NCBI RefSeq assembly: GCF_000430625.1
Contig: NZ_AUMJ01000054.1
Span: 1-39,830, forward strand
Source: Aneurinibacillus terranovensis DSM 18919
Lineage (GTDB): Bacteria > Bacillota > Bacilli > Aneurinibacillales > Aneurinibacillaceae
Length of the DNA: 39,830 bases
Direction of reading: 5' to 3'
Of this stretch, positions 1 to 7,810 are shown one piece after another (the stretch's first letter is position 1; every line of letters starts with the position of its first letter). The position numbers and the translations under genes are program-made. The notes under the pieces were generated by a model. It made no database searches. It saw only the letters and a list, made by a program, of their open reading frames with translations, and had not been told where the DNA came from.

Positions 1-86
1 AGTACGCATTAATAAATCACCAACATTATTATTTTTCTTACCTTAATATTACCATAAAATTATATTGCGTTATTTTAACCGTTTAA
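1..86. other. AT-rich sequence of unknown origin left of the truncated oppD/dppD gene
   Basis: This stretch is much richer in A and T than the gene that follows and carries no recognisable coding frame. The frame of the downstream ATPase meets a stop codon at 84-86, and family-like sequence appears only after it. An ABC ATPase should have about 80 more residues here, including the Walker A loop, so this DNA probably replaced the true 5' end of the gene by insertion or deletion. I see no terminal repeat that would identify a mobile element. Confidence 0.4.
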
Positions 87-896
87 GTTTTTTTTAAGGG
101 TAGGAATTTGCTTGCTCTGCCGGAAAAAGAGATGCGAAAAGTACGCGGTGCTGAAATTTCGATGATTTTTCAGGATGCGATGACCGCTCTTAATCCTACC
201 ATTTCAATCGGCGAACAAATTATAGAAGGGATCATCCGCCACCAGAAGGTGTCAAAGCAGGAGGCGCGAACACAGGCGATTGAAATCCTGCAGCTTGTGG
301 GAATTGCTAATCCGCAAGCCCGCCTCAAGCAGTATCTTTATCAATTCAGCGGTGGAATGAGGCAGCGCATCATGATAGCGATGGGGCTTGTGTGCAGGCC
401 GTCTATTTTAATCGCGGACGAGCCGACGACCGCCCTTGATGTAACAATTCAGGCGCAAATCCTTGATTTGTTTAAGCAGATTCAGAAACAGACCGGCATT
501 TCGATCCTGATGATTACACACGACCTTGGCGTTGTCGCCCATGTTGCCGACCGTGTCCATGTGATGTATGCCGGAAAAATTGTTGAGTCCGGTTTGGTGC
601 GTGACATTTTCTACAACCCGCAGCATCCGTATACGAAAGGCTTGCTTGCGTCGATGCCGCGCCTTTACAGCAGCCGGCACCAGCCGCTTTTGCCTATTGC
701 AGGAACTCCGCCCGATTTATTTGCTCCGCCGAAAGGATGCGCCTTTGCTGCCCGCTGTGCACACGCGCTCGAAGCGTGCCGTGATTATCAGCCGGAAGAT
801 ACAAAAATAAACGAGCAGCATCACGTTGCCTGCTGGCTTCAGGATCCGCGGGCTAAAAATATTCGATGCCCGGTGAACCAAGCGGCCGATACCTAA
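87..896 (+). pseudogene. Oligopeptide/dipeptide ABC transporter ATPase (OppD/DppD type), 5'-truncated
   Basis: Family similarity starts at about 87 (VFFKGRNLLALPEKEMR) and runs to the stop. Visible parts are the Q-loop (MIFQDAMTALNP), the ABC signature (QFSGGMRQR), Walker B (ILIADEPTTALD), the switch histidine region (MITHDLG) and the OppD/DppD-specific C-terminal extension with its cysteine cluster (GCAFAARC, later HHVAC). The N-terminal ~80 residues with the Walker A P-loop are absent and an in-frame TAA lies at 84-86, so the product should not bind ATP normally. A TTG at 108 could start a 262-residue fragment, but no good ribosome site precedes it. It lies 43 bp before a peptide-binding lipoprotein gene and was probably part of the same dpp/opp-ykf operon before the break. 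Confidence 0.8.
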
Positions 897-939
897 GCGA
901 TGTATGTACAACCATTATTTATACGAGGGGGAAATTAAG

Positions 940-2580
940 ATGAAAAAAGCAGTCTCGATTTTGTTCAGCTTTTTGCTAGTGATGATGCTCCTTATTACCG
1001 GGTGTTCATCCAATGAAGCGGCAGGCGGTAAGGAATCAGCCCAGAGTAAAAATCAGGATTCCAAATTTCTGTATTTAAACAACATGAAAGAACCGACATC
1101 CCTTGATCCGCCGATTGGTTTTGACCAGGTTTCCTACGATATTTTGAATAATGAGATGGAAGGATTAACCCGCCTCGGGAAAAATCATACGCCGGAAGCG
1201 GCTACCGCAGAGAAGTGGGATATATCCAAAGACGGGAAGACGTATACGTTCCATATTCGTCAGAATGCCAAGTGGTCGGACGGCAGCCCGGTAACGGCCG
1301 GGGATTTTGCGTATGCGTGGAAACGCCTGCTTGACCCGAAAACCGCTTCACAGGCGGCTCCGCTCGCCTACATCATTGATGGCGGGGAAGCGTATAACAC
1401 GGGAAAAGGAAGCGCCGATGGGGTTAAGGTCAAAGCAGTGAATGATCAGACTTTGCAAGTCACGCTAGCCAAGCCGCAAAGATACCTTTTGTCGCTCGTT
1501 TCCAATCCTGCATTCTTCCCGGTTCCGAAAGCCGTTGCAGAGAAAGATCCGAAATGGGCGGGAGAAGCGAAAACGCTTGTCGCAAATGGACCGTTTAAAA
1601 TTACGGAATGGGCGCACGATGACCATATCAAAATGGTGAAAAATGAAAACTACTGGGATGCGGCGAACGTGAAAATCGATGGTGTTATATGGAAGATGGT
1701 GAATGACTTAAATACCGAATACCAGCTGTACCAGACGGGCGCACTAACCGCAGCGGGGGACGCCGCCGGGCTTCCGGGCGATTTAAGTGACCAATTGTTT
1801 GCCAGTGGAAAGGTAAAGGTCGAAGATAATTCCGGTACTTACTTCTTCCGCTTCAATACAAAAATGAAGCCGTTCGATAATGCCGATATCCGCAGGGCGT
1901 TCAGCATGGCAATCGACCGCCAAGCGATGGTGGACAAAGTCGTGAAAGGAAAGCAAAAACCTGCCACTGCTTTTGTCGCCTATGGATTAAAGGATGCGGC
2001 CGGTAAAGATTTCCGTGAGGCCGGCGGAGACCTTATCAAGTATGATCCGCAGGAGGCAAAGAAATTGCTGCAGAAGGGGATGGCGGAAGAAGGAATCACA
2101 TCCCTGCCGCCGATTACGCTTACCTATAACAGCAATGACCTGCACCAGAAAATTGCCGAAGCAATGCAGGAAATGTTTAAGGAAAACCTCGGGGCCGATG
2201 TTAAGCTGGCCAGCATGGAATGGAAAGTCCTTGTCGCATCCCAGAAGAAGCTCCAACTGCAGTTTTCCCGTTCGTCTTTCCTGGCTGATTTTGCCGATCC
2301 GATTAATTTCCTTGACGGCTTCCAGACCGGCAACCCGATGAATCGGACCGGTTGGAGCAGCCCACAGTACGATACATTAATCAAAGAAGCTTATAATCAG
2401 CCGGATGAATCGAAACGGTTAACGCTTCTCCACAATGCGGAGAAAATATTGATGGATGAATCCCCCATTCTTCCGCTGTATTTCTACAACAAGGTTTACG
2501 TGCAAAGCGATAAAGTTGACGGCATTATAAGGCATCCTGTTGGCTATATAGATTTGAAATGGGCTTCTTTTCGGGAGTGA
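940..2580 (+). CDS. Peptide ABC transporter substrate-binding lipoprotein (OppA/DppE family)
   Basis: Binds oligopeptides outside the membrane and delivers them to an Opp/Dpp permease. The 546-residue product begins with a lipoprotein signal: MKK, a hydrophobic stretch, then the lipobox LITGC with the lipidated Cys22. The rest fits SBP_bac_5: an N-terminal segment with EPTSLDPP, a core with VTAGDFAYAWKRLLDP, and a C-terminal ILMDESPILPLYFYNKVYV block typical of OppA/DppE. ATG 940 is chosen because GAGGGGGA sits 8-15 bases upstream and the signal peptide starts there; a longer frame from 904 lacks both. The downstream ykfB and ykfC genes suggest that the cargo is cell-wall peptides such as L-Ala-D-Glu-containing muropeptides, as for B. 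subtilis DppE. The partner ATPase next to it is truncated and no permease is in view, so uptake would need another transporter. Confidence 0.9.
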   Translation: MKKAVSILFSFLLVMMLLITGCSSNEAAGGKESAQSKNQDSKFLYLNNMKEPTSLDPPIGFDQVSYDILNNEMEGLTRLGKNHTPEAATAEKWDISKDGKTYTFHIRQNAKWSDGSPVTAGDFAYAWKRLLDPKTASQAAPLAYIIDGGEAYNTGKGSADGVKVKAVNDQTLQVTLAKPQRYLLSLVSNPAFFPVPKAVAEKDPKWAGEAKTLVANGPFKITEWAHDDHIKMVKNENYWDAANVKIDGVIWKMVNDLNTEYQLYQTGALTAAGDAAGLPGDLSDQLFASGKVKVEDNSGTYFFRFNTKMKPFDNADIRRAFSMAIDRQAMVDKVVKGKQKPATAFVAYGLKDAAGKDFREAGGDLIKYDPQEAKKLLQKGMAEEGITSLPPITLTYNSNDLHQKIAEAMQEMFKENLGADVKLASMEWKVLVASQKKLQLQFSRSSFLADFADPINFLDGFQTGNPMNRTGWSSPQYDTLIKEAYNQPDESKRLTLLHNAEKILMDESPILPLYFYNKVYVQSDKVDGIIRHPVGYIDLKWASFRE

Positions 2581-2622
2581 CCAGTCCCCCTTTTTCTAAC
2601 GTTTTCAATCAGGAGGCATGTT

Positions 2623-3732
2623 ATGAAAATTATCGACATTGAGGTATGGCGCCAATCGATTCCGTTAAAGAAGCCGTTTAAAACTGCTTTGCGTACGGTA
2701 AATCACGCAGAATCGGTGATTGTAAAGGTTACGTGTGATAATGGTAAGGTTGGCTGGGGAGAAGCACCCGCGACCGTCGTGATTACAGGCGATAGTCTGG
2801 ATAGCATTCAGTCGGCTATTCTTTACACAATAAAACCGCAATTAATCGGACAAAACTTGCTTGCTTACGAACGTGTCTTTCATACGCTGCACGAGTCGAT
2901 GGTCCATAATTCAAGCGCGAAAGCAGCGATCGACATGGCGTTGTATGATCTGATCGCGCAGAACTGCGGCCTCCCGCTTTATCAAATGTTAGGAGGCTAC
3001 CGGAAAGAAATTGAGACCGATTATACAGTCAGTGTGAACTCGCCGGAAGAAATGAGTGAGGATGCCTTTTTGTATATGAATGAAGGATTCAACGTGCTGA
3101 AAATTAAAGTGGGCAAAGACGATATTGAAAAGGATATTGAGCGAATTAAGATGATTCGAAGCCGCATTGGAAATGAGGTGAAAATCAGACTGGATGCCAA
3201 TCAGGGGTGGCAGCCGAAGGAAGCCATCCGGACGATTCGTAAAATGGAAGACATGGGCCTGGATATTGAACTGGTAGAGCAGCCTGTTGCGTCCGATGAT
3301 TTGGAGGGGCTTAAGGCAGTGACCGATTCGGTTGACACCCCGATTATGGCTGATGAAAGTATTTTTTCACCGGCGCAGGCGTTTCGGGTACTAAAGAACC
3401 GGGCCGCCGATCTTATTAATATCAAGCTGATGAAGGCCGGTGGCATCTACAAGGCGCAAATTATTAATCATATGGCGGAAGAATGCGGCGTACAATGTAT
3501 GGTGGGCAGCATGATCGAGTCCCGCCTCGGCATCACGGCGGCCGCTCATTTTGCTGCCAGCAAGAAAAACATTACCCGTTTCGACTTTGATGCGCCGCTT
3601 ATGCTTGTGAAAGACTCTGTGGTTGGTGGGGTTGTGTACGGCGGACGTGTGATCACACTCCCTGATTTGCCGGGGTTAGGCATTGACAATATTGAAAGTG
3701 AGGTGGGTACCGCTTATGAGCAGGTTAATTAA
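2623..3732 (+). CDS. ykfB: L-Ala-D/L-Glu epimerase (enolase superfamily)
   Basis: Epimerises the Glu of L-Ala-D-Glu released from murein so that the dipeptide can be used as a nutrient. The 369-residue protein closely resembles B. subtilis YkfB along its length (e.g. KPFKTALRTV, VGWGEAP, ETDYTVSVNSPEEM). The muconate-lactonising-subgroup machinery is complete: the Lys pair K160/K162 in LKIKVGK, metal ligands D191, E219 and D244, and the opposite catalytic Lys K268 in INIKLMK. An AGGAGG site lies 7 bases before ATG 2623. It follows the peptide-binding lipoprotein by 42 bp and its 3' end overlaps ykfC, so the three genes are probably co-transcribed for muropeptide salvage. Confidence 0.94.
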   Translation: MKIIDIEVWRQSIPLKKPFKTALRTVNHAESVIVKVTCDNGKVGWGEAPATVVITGDSLDSIQSAILYTIKPQLIGQNLLAYERVFHTLHESMVHNSSAKAAIDMALYDLIAQNCGLPLYQMLGGYRKEIETDYTVSVNSPEEMSEDAFLYMNEGFNVLKIKVGKDDIEKDIERIKMIRSRIGNEVKIRLDANQGWQPKEAIRTIRKMEDMGLDIELVEQPVASDDLEGLKAVTDSVDTPIMADESIFSPAQAFRVLKNRAADLINIKLMKAGGIYKAQIINHMAEECGVQCMVGSMIESRLGITAAAHFAASKKNITRFDFDAPLMLVKDSVVGGVVYGGRVITLPDLPGLGIDNIESEVGTAYEQVN

Positions 3733-4720
3733 TCCACATATGATTGCTGTCTCTGTCGCAACGATCTGGACTTCACCCGCATCGCCGCGTGAGATAGATC
3801 TTCCTGCCCTGAGGAATCCGGTTCTTGTCCGTGAGTGGCTCAGCTCAATGAGCGTCGAAGACAGGCTGCAGCTCCACGACCGTAACGCTGTGCAGACACA
3901 GGCGCTGTATGGAACCCTTGTAGAAGTAGTGGAAGAGCAGGGGGAATGGGTGCAGATTGCAATACCGTCCCAACTATCCGGCAAGGATCGGCTCGGGTAC
4001 CCGGGCTGGATGCCGAAATGCCAGATTGTGCCGGCAAATGAAACGGATAGCGAAAAAACGGACGACAAACAAATAGGCGGGGCACAAATCGCTGTCGAAG
4101 AATCGGCTGTCAAAGAATGGGACGGCAAGGGGAATGAACAGCAAAAAAAGAAAGCGATGATGACAAGTAAAAGTACCTTCCTATATCGAACCCCGGGGGA
4201 AAAAGGAATGGAGGTTTTTTTTCTAACGGAGTTGCCTGTGCTCGGCGAGGAGGAAGAATGGGTGAGTGTGGCAACTCCTCACGGTCCGCAGTTGATTCGT
4301 ACGGAAGACGCGGTGCTGTATAGGACGGATGAAGAGTTGAGACCTGCCGGCGGACAGGACATTGTAGAGACCGGAAAACGGTTTCTCGGGCTTCCGTATC
4401 TGTGGGGAGGAATGTCATCCTTGGGATATGACTGTTCCGGATTTGCTTATTCCATGCACCGGGCCCACGGAATTATAATCCCGCGCGATGCCGGTGAGCA
4501 GGCGAAATATGGATGGCTTATAGACAAGGAAAACCTTCAACCGGGTGACTTACTGTTTTTTGCTTACGAGAAAGGAAAAGGGGCGATTCACCACGTAGGT
4601 ATCTACGCTGGTAACGGCATTATGCTGCATTCACCGAAAACAGGAAAATCGATCGAGCTTTTACCGCTGGCGGGGACGGTTTATGAGGAAGAGTACTGCC
4701 TCACACGAAGGTACTGGTAA
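3716..4720 (+). CDS. ykfC: Gamma-D-glutamyl-L-diamino acid endopeptidase (NlpC/P60 family)
   Basis: Cleaves the gamma-D-Glu-diaminopimelate bond of free cell-wall peptides, giving the L-Ala-D-Glu substrate of the epimerase encoded just upstream. The 334-residue product has two SH3-like N-terminal segments (about residues 10-110 and 150-215), with a charged linker (roughly 110-145) between them, and a C-terminal NlpC/P60 domain. That domain has the nucleophile in GYDCSGFAYS, the His in IHHVGIYAG and the third polar residue in MLHSP. No export signal is visible, consistent with cytoplasmic action on imported peptides. ATG 3716 overlaps the end of ykfB by 17 bp and is preceded by GAGGTGGG, which suggests translational coupling. 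An internal ATG at 3740 also matches the family's N-terminus but has no ribosome site. Confidence 0.9.
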   Translation: MSRLINPHMIAVSVATIWTSPASPREIDLPALRNPVLVREWLSSMSVEDRLQLHDRNAVQTQALYGTLVEVVEEQGEWVQIAIPSQLSGKDRLGYPGWMPKCQIVPANETDSEKTDDKQIGGAQIAVEESAVKEWDGKGNEQQKKKAMMTSKSTFLYRTPGEKGMEVFFLTELPVLGEEEEWVSVATPHGPQLIRTEDAVLYRTDEELRPAGGQDIVETGKRFLGLPYLWGGMSSLGYDCSGFAYSMHRAHGIIIPRDAGEQAKYGWLIDKENLQPGDLLFFAYEKGKGAIHHVGIYAGNGIMLHSPKTGKSIELLPLAGTVYEEEYCLTRRYW

Positions 4721-4773
4721 GTGAAATTTTAACATATGGGCTATTAAACTGAAACGAATATTGGTAAAATTAA

Positions 4774-4798
4774 TATAATTCATGTACATAAGGAGGAA
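4774..4798 (+). promoter_or_regulatory. Probable -10 box and ribosome site before the enoyl-CoA hydratase gene
   Basis: A perfect TATAAT lies at 4774-4779, followed by AAGGAGGAA at 4790-4798 just before ATG 4805. No good -35 hexamer is seen at 16-18 bp (the best is a weak TGAAAC), so the promoter may need an activator. The short spacing between the -10 box and the ribosome site gives a very short leader. Confidence 0.4.
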
Positions 4799-4804
4799 CA
4801 CGTT

Positions 4805-5569
4805 ATGTCCCAAGTGTTATGGCAGGCAGATAACGGGATTGGTGTGATTACGATCGATTCTCCGCCCGTTAATGCCCTCAATCAGGAAGTGCTCAGTCAG
4901 CTTTCCGATATTGTTGGCAACATTTCTGACGACATTCAAGTTGTCATCATCACGGGTGCCGGCGAAAAAGCCTTTGTAGCCGGTGCCGATATTAAAGAGT
5001 TCCCCCAGTTAAAGCAGGAAGCCGGTGAAACCCTCTGCAAAAACGGCCAGTCTGTGTTTCAAAAAATTGCTGACCTTAAGCAGCCGGTAATCGCGGCTGT
5101 GAACGGTTTCGCGCTCGGCGGCGGTCTTGAGCTTGCCCTCGCCTGTGATTTTCGCGTCGCTTCCCGCAACGCCCAGTTAGGGCTGCCGGAAGTAAAATTA
5201 GGTGTGATTCCGGGGTACGGCGGTACGCAGCGTCTCGCCCGTTTGATTGGCCCGGGAAAAGCCAAGCAGCTCATCTTTTCCGGCGAATTTGTTTCGGCCG
5301 AGGAAGCCTACCGCATCGGGTTGGTCGAACAGTTGGCGGAAGGGTCCGCGCTTGAGGAAGCAAAGAAATGGGCACAAACCATTCAAAAACGTTCCCCTCT
5401 CGCTGTGCAGGCAACGAAACAGGCCATTGATAAAGGACTGGAACTCGATTTACAAGAGGGATTGAAAATCGAAGCCAGACTGTTCGGGGAAATTTGCCTT
5501 ACAGAGGACAAAAATGAAGGAGTAGCGGCATTTTTTGAACGGCGGGAGCCTCAGTTTAAAGGAAAGTAA
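4805..5569 (+). CDS. Enoyl-CoA hydratase (crotonase family)
   Basis: Adds water across the double bond of trans-2-enoyl-CoA in beta-oxidation. The 254-residue protein has the crotonase oxyanion-hole segments (AFVAGADIKEF near residue 57, and GFALGGGLELALACD near 101). Both catalytic glutamates expected of a true hydratase are present: E109 in GGLELAL and E129 in LPEVKLGVIPG. The C-terminal EGVAAFFERREPQFKGK is typical of the family. AAGGAGGAA precedes the ATG. It stands alone between ykfC and a terminator, apart from the large acyl-CoA cluster that begins 13 kb further on. Exact chain-length specificity cannot be read from the sequence. Confidence 0.9.
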   Translation: MSQVLWQADNGIGVITIDSPPVNALNQEVLSQLSDIVGNISDDIQVVIITGAGEKAFVAGADIKEFPQLKQEAGETLCKNGQSVFQKIADLKQPVIAAVNGFALGGGLELALACDFRVASRNAQLGLPEVKLGVIPGYGGTQRLARLIGPGKAKQLIFSGEFVSAEEAYRIGLVEQLAEGSALEEAKKWAQTIQKRSPLAVQATKQAIDKGLELDLQEGLKIEARLFGEICLTEDKNEGVAAFFERREPQFKGK

Positions 5570-5654
5570 TACCGCTCGGCTTGCCTGCTGCAGTCGCAGT
5601 TGATAGCATAGATGTCCTTGTGCACCAAGAGATTAAAAAATAAACTGATTTATT

Positions 5655-5692
5655 GCACCGGTTTTTCCAAAGTTCGAAGACCGGTGCTTTTT
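5655..5692 (+). terminator. Rho-independent terminator after the enoyl-CoA hydratase gene
   Basis: Perfect 8-bp arms GCACCGGT (5655-5662) and ACCGGTGC (5680-5687) are followed by TTTTT. The loop of 17 bases is rather large. It may also serve the convergent small gene on the minus strand, since the A/T flanks are partly symmetrical. Confidence 0.75.
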
Positions 5693-5734
5693 GTGTCTTT
5701 TCAAGTATACAATGGTTTCCCTGGTTTACCATAC

Positions 5735-5971
5735 CTAATAGCAATACTCGCCCCAGCCATTCTTTACGGTTGTTTTCTCCTTCTGGATATAGATCACGCC
5801 TCGTTCTGTTTCACAAATCCAATCCGGACAGATTTCAACTTCATCTACTGGAATGCGGAGAAATGAAGGCTTCTCCAGATAGCCGAAGGATTCTCCGTAG
5901 GTGTCCCATAGTATTTGACCGCTTAGCATCATATAAATAGTAGTCTTCTCGTTATTTATCGTCGTCATCAT
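5735..5971 (-). CDS. Small hypothetical protein
   Basis: A 78-residue open frame on the minus strand that I do not recognise. It looks real because AAAGGAG lies about 8 bases before its ATG (seen in the complement of 5975-5992). Its composition is also that of a folded, aromatic-rich protein: segments include ILWDTYGESFGYLEKP and CPDWICETERGVIYIQKEK, with three cysteines, three tryptophans and a C-terminal WGEYCY. No signal peptide or membrane span is seen. It is convergent with the enoyl-CoA hydratase gene and shares no obvious unit with its neighbours. Confidence 0.55.
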   Translation of the reverse strand: MMTTINNEKTTIYMMLSGQILWDTYGESFGYLEKPSFLRIPVDEVEICPDWICETERGVIYIQKEKTTVKNGWGEYCY

Positions 5972-5992
5972 AAGTCCACTCCTTTATCATGC

Positions 5993-6240
5993 TAAAAGTT
6001 ACTTTCTGCAGGAATAGTCTATCATTTATAGTTATTGTATTTATTGAAAAAAGCGAAGTAATTAGCTTTACATAAGTGAGTCCAAGGCAATTGTATGGCG
6101 AATCTTAGGGTAACCGATTTTGTTGAAATATTCATTCTTTATTATAGCACAACGTAGAAGTAGTAGGGGGATACATTGGTTTCAAAATAGACATAAATTA
6201 GCCAGAACGTTCACGATTTAATTTTTCAGTTTACCGAGTT
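5993..6240. other. Intergenic region without a recognised gene
   Basis: About 250 bases of A/T-rich DNA between a minus-strand small gene and the plus-strand flavoenzyme gene. It must hold the promoter of the minus-strand gene, but no hexamer pair stands out. No open frame longer than a few dozen codons and no strong hairpin is seen. Confidence 0.4.
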
Positions 6241-6253
6241 TACAGAATTGCTA

Positions 6254-6262
6254 TGTTATAAT
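6254..6262 (+). promoter_or_regulatory. Extended -10 promoter element
   Basis: TGTTATAAT at 6254-6262 is a textbook extended -10 (TG-N-TATAAT) lying 62 bp before the TTG start of the flavoenzyme gene. No good -35 hexamer is seen at the usual distance, which is normal for extended -10 promoters. Confidence 0.55.
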
Positions 6263-6323
6263 GGAGAAGGATTTACTGGGGAGGAATAGCTAGCTTAGAA
6301 ATATAGTAAGCGGGGGTAATGGT

Positions 6324-7298
6324 TTGAATATTCCACAATTGCAAATTGCACACATGGTACCACGGGTTCCGATTATACAAGGTGGAATGGGGGTAGCCAT
6401 CTCGCTAAGCGGACTAGCTGCTGCCGTGGCTAACGCCGGAGGAATTGGAATTATATCTGGAACAGGCATTTCTATTGACGAAATGATAGCTCATATACGT
6501 AGAGCACGTGAAATGACAAATGGCAAAGGGTACATAGGGGTAAACGTTTTATTTGCTATGAATGATTTTGCTGAGAAAATTAAGGCGGCCATGCAGGAAA
6601 AAGTTGATTTTATTATTTCGGGCGCCGGTTTTTCCCGGGATATGTATGCCTGGGGAAGAGAATACGGTATACCAGTTATTTCCATTGTATCTTCGGCCAA
6701 GCTGGCGAAGCTCGCTGAGCGTTTAGGCGCCTCCGCTGTTGTAGTCGAGGGGTTTGAAGCGGGAGGTCATTTAGGGACAGACCGACCTTTATTTGATATT
6801 CTTCCCGAAGTTATTGAAGCGGTTACCATTCCTGTCGTTGCGGCCGGGGGAATCCTTACAGGTAAAGACGTATCTTTAGCTATTCGGATGGGAGCAGTAG
6901 GCGTACAGATGGGAACACGTTTTGTGGCAAGCGAGGAATGCGATGCACCGCTTTCCTTTAAACAAAAATACGTGGATTGCCAGGAGGGCGATACCGTACT
7001 CGTGAAGACAACAGTTGGGCTGCAAGGACGTGCCATTCGAAACAACTTTACAAAAGTAATCGAAGGAGATAAAAAACGTAAAATAGAAAAATGTCATGAC
7101 TGTTTGAAAAACTGTTCTTACCGTTTCTGTACTTTAGAGTCTCTTTTGATGTCGGTGAATGGTGACGTGGAAAACGGTCTTGTATTCGCAGGTTCCCGGG
7201 TAGCTGAAATTAAAGAAATTCTTCCTGTTCAGGTGATTATAAATACAATTATGGATGAATATTATGCCGCCGGCATTGCTGCAGAGCAGGCGTTTTAA
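6324..7298 (+). CDS. Nitronate monooxygenase / FabK-like flavin oxidoreductase (NPD family)
   Basis: An FMN-dependent TIM-barrel enzyme of the 2-nitropropane dioxygenase/FabK group, which oxidises alkyl nitronates or, in FabK, reduces enoyl-ACP. Over 324 residues it shows the N-terminal PIIQGGMGVAISLSGLAAAVANAGG, the active-site segment EGFEAGGHLG (H148) and the FMN phosphate-binding region VVAAGGILTGKDV...GAVGVQMGTRFVAS. A small cysteine cluster (KCHDCLKNCSYRFC, near residue 254) is present and could bind metal. The start is TTG 6324 with GCGGGGG at 6310-6316; the nearby ATG 6319 meets a stop after one codon. It stands alone, so FabK and nitronate monooxygenase roles cannot be told apart by context. 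Confidence 0.8.
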   Translation: MNIPQLQIAHMVPRVPIIQGGMGVAISLSGLAAAVANAGGIGIISGTGISIDEMIAHIRRAREMTNGKGYIGVNVLFAMNDFAEKIKAAMQEKVDFIISGAGFSRDMYAWGREYGIPVISIVSSAKLAKLAERLGASAVVVEGFEAGGHLGTDRPLFDILPEVIEAVTIPVVAAGGILTGKDVSLAIRMGAVGVQMGTRFVASEECDAPLSFKQKYVDCQEGDTVLVKTTVGLQGRAIRNNFTKVIEGDKKRKIEKCHDCLKNCSYRFCTLESLLMSVNGDVENGLVFAGSRVAEIKEILPVQVIINTIMDEYYAAGIAAEQAF

Positions 7299-7471
7299 AA
7301 AGCAAGAGTCCTGGCTGTATGAATACTTTCCACTATAGCAACATAAGTATTTGTACTTATGTATATCGTTTAAATAAGTAAAACTTACAGACTAACGTTC
7401 TATATGACTTGTCCGCCATCACCGGTATAATAAAAGAAAATGCGTGTCGAACCGTGAGAGGGGATGATAGG

Positions 7472-7687
7472 GTGGAACTTAATCAGAGTAAAACGATGAG
7501 CCGTCTCAATGATGACATGGATAATCAGAAGTCTGTATACAGAAAAATAAGAGAATACCTGGCAGCCAACCCTCGCGCGAACGCTATGCAGATTGCCAAT
7601 GGTACGGGTATTTCCATCTACAAAATTACGCAATGTGTCAGAGAAGGGGCGCTGATCGCCCGGGATGACAGAAACGATTTGAAATAA
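7472..7687 (+). CDS. Small helix-turn-helix protein
   Basis: A 71-residue protein, mostly one DNA-binding unit: after a polar N-terminus (to residue ~22) comes KIREYLAANPRANAMQIANGTGISIYKITQCVREGALI. This has the spacing of a helix-turn-helix (AMQIANGTGISIYKITQCV) followed by a wing-like REGALIARDD, similar in style to HTH segments of small flagellar-operon and MerR-like proteins. GTG 7472 is chosen because GAGAGGGG lies 8-16 bases before it; a longer frame from 7409 has no ribosome site. A terminator follows directly, so it is a monocistronic gene. Target unknown. Confidence 0.65.
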   Translation: MELNQSKTMSRLNDDMDNQKSVYRKIREYLAANPRANAMQIANGTGISIYKITQCVREGALIARDDRNDLK

Positions 7688-7696
7688 ATAGCGATT

Positions 7697-7733
7697 TAAA
7701 AATCCGGTCTACTAAGAGGAGCGGATTTTTTTG
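7697..7733 (+). terminator. Rho-independent terminator after the small HTH gene
   Basis: Arms AAAAATCCG and CGGATTTTT flank a loop of about 14 bases and run into a T-tract (TTTTTTT to 7732). Confidence 0.8.
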
Positions 7734-7810
7734 TAAGGAAAAGGTTCATAAAATAGAATGCTTATTCGTGAAAGATAGAAGGAATCAGGTTTTGGTAAGG
7801 GAGAGGAAGT

